DNA of 31,361 bases, taken from Kitasatospora phosalacinea (GTDB lineage Bacteria > Actinomycetota > Actinomycetes > Streptomycetales > Streptomycetaceae). The notes beneath the pieces are model-generated. The model was not told the origin of the DNA, did not search any database, and saw only the letters and a program-made list of their open reading frames with translations. The stretch is from the NCBI RefSeq assembly GCF_000717185.1, contig NZ_JNYE01000092.1, forward strand, positions 1 to 31,361. The letters run 5' to 3'. Shown here piece by piece: positions 30,627-31,361 of the stretch; positions within the stretch are counted from its first letter, which is position 1; every line of letters begins with the position of its first letter. The translations under genes and the position numbers were made by a program.

Positions 30627-31361
30627 ATGTCCCACACCCGCACCACCCACCGGCCGGCGCACCGCGCCCGCGCCGGCCGCGGCAAGGTCGCCGCGCTGCT
30701 GACCGGCGCGCTGGCCGCGACCGGCCTGGCCGTCATGGTGCCCACCACCTCGACCGCCGCGACCGCCTGCACCACCCCGTACTCGGCGACCCAGGTGTAC
30801 ACCGGCGGCACGTCCGCCTCGTACAACGGGCACAACTGGAACGCCAAGTGGTGGACCCAGGGCGAGGCGCCGAGCACCGGCGGCTCCGGCGTCTGGGCCG
30901 ACCAGGGCGCCTGCGGCGGCGGCAGCAGCCCGACCCCGAGCACCTCGACCGGCACCAGCACCGGCCCGAGCTCCACCCCGCGGGCGTGCGAGCTCTCGAT
31001 CTGGGTGGCCGGCACCCAGTACGCCACCGGCACCGTCGTGAAGTACGTGCCCAACGGGAAGTTCTACGTCGCCACCCACGACAACCCGGGCTACGACCCG
31101 ACCGTCTCCACCTGGTACTGGAGCCCGACCACCTGCGGCACGGACACCCCGAGCCCGAGCCCGACCTCCTCCTCGACCACCCCCAACCCGGGCGGGTTCG
31201 TGGTCTCCGAGGCCCAGTTCAACCAGATGTTCCCGAACCGGAACTCCTTCTACACCTACTCCGGCCTGGTCGCGGCGCTGAAGGCCTACAGGCCGCGTAC
31301 TACGGCCGCGGCCCGATCCAGCTCAGCTGGAACTTCAACTACAAGGCGGCGGGCGACGCGC
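30627..31361 (+). pseudogene. GH19 chitinase with two chitin-binding domains, catalytic domain disrupted by an internal deletion (also cut by window edge)
   Basis: ATG 30627 follows AAGGAG by seven bases. The product has a signal peptide (1-47, basic RARAGRGK, hydrophobic core, TAATA), a CBM5/12-like domain (about 48-96, YNGHNWNAKWWTQGEAP), a Ser/Thr/Pro linker, a second such domain (about 121-170, VAGTQYATGTVVKY and WYWSPTTC), another linker, and the start of a GH19 domain (FVVSEAQFNQMFPNRNSFYTYSGLVAALKAY in part, to Tyr221). From 31289 the GH19 sequence continues only in another frame: QAAYYGRGPIQLSWNFNYKA. The roughly 60 residues normally between, with the HETGG catalytic acid, are missing. 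As written, the frame runs on as Arg/Thr/Ser-rich nonsense to the window edge. A true pseudogene or an assembly error are both possible. Confidence 0.85.

Overview
The window is very GC-rich actinomycete chromosome, most likely from the family Streptomycetaceae (Streptomyces or Kitasatospora). Supporting signs are strong G/C at third codon positions, GTG starts and 4-bp GTGA/ATGA gene overlaps, many starts with no ribosome binding site but a TANNNT box 6-7 nt upstream, a polyprenol-phosphate mannose synthase, and a chitin-binding GH19 chitinase behind a DasR-type operator. No rRNA, tRNA, insertion sequence, prophage or CRISPR array was seen.

Region 1 (1-7806, + strand) is the end of a cell-surface or extracellular polysaccharide cluster. 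A glycosyltransferase cut by the left edge is followed by a 411-bp gap with a tandem repeat, a hairpin and an inverted repeat. A tightly coupled five-gene run follows: a Wzc/CpsD-like chain-length protein with an unusual Walker A motif, a GT4 glycosyltransferase, a two-lobed GNAT acetyltransferase, a polytopic membrane protein that may be the polymerase, and a DegT/DnrJ/EryC1/StrS sugar aminotransferase. Aminotransferase plus N-acetyltransferase suggests a glycan with an acylated amino sugar (inference).

Region 2 (7885-16453) holds housekeeping and accessory genes: MscL with a C-terminal CxxC...CxxC motif, a Pro/Gln-rich protein, a MOSC protein, a beta-helix/AAA+ ATPase fusion, a divergent pair of an SDR-fold protein lacking YxxxK and a LysR regulator, a DUF4267-like membrane protein behind two palindromes, and a PLP-dependent cysteine synthase/desulfhydrase-like enzyme.

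Region 3 (16707-22252, - strand) has a two-component system (NarL-type regulator and HisKA_3 kinase) next to an operon of a SHOCT-type small membrane protein, an ABC ATPase and an FtsX/MacB-like permease. A perfect 18-bp palindrome upstream of the kinase recurs in degenerate form upstream of the transporter operon, suggesting that the regulator controls both.

Region 4 (22573-31361) contains ppm, a ROK repressor and MFS transporter transcribed from one overlapping divergent promoter, a lipoprotein, an SMI1/KNR4-like protein with an LRR-like tail, a hexapeptide acyltransferase, an enoyl-CoA hydratase-family protein with one catalytic Glu replaced, and a GH19 chitinase whose catalytic domain has an out-of-frame internal deletion. 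GC-rich tandem repeats recur at the 3' ends of several genes.
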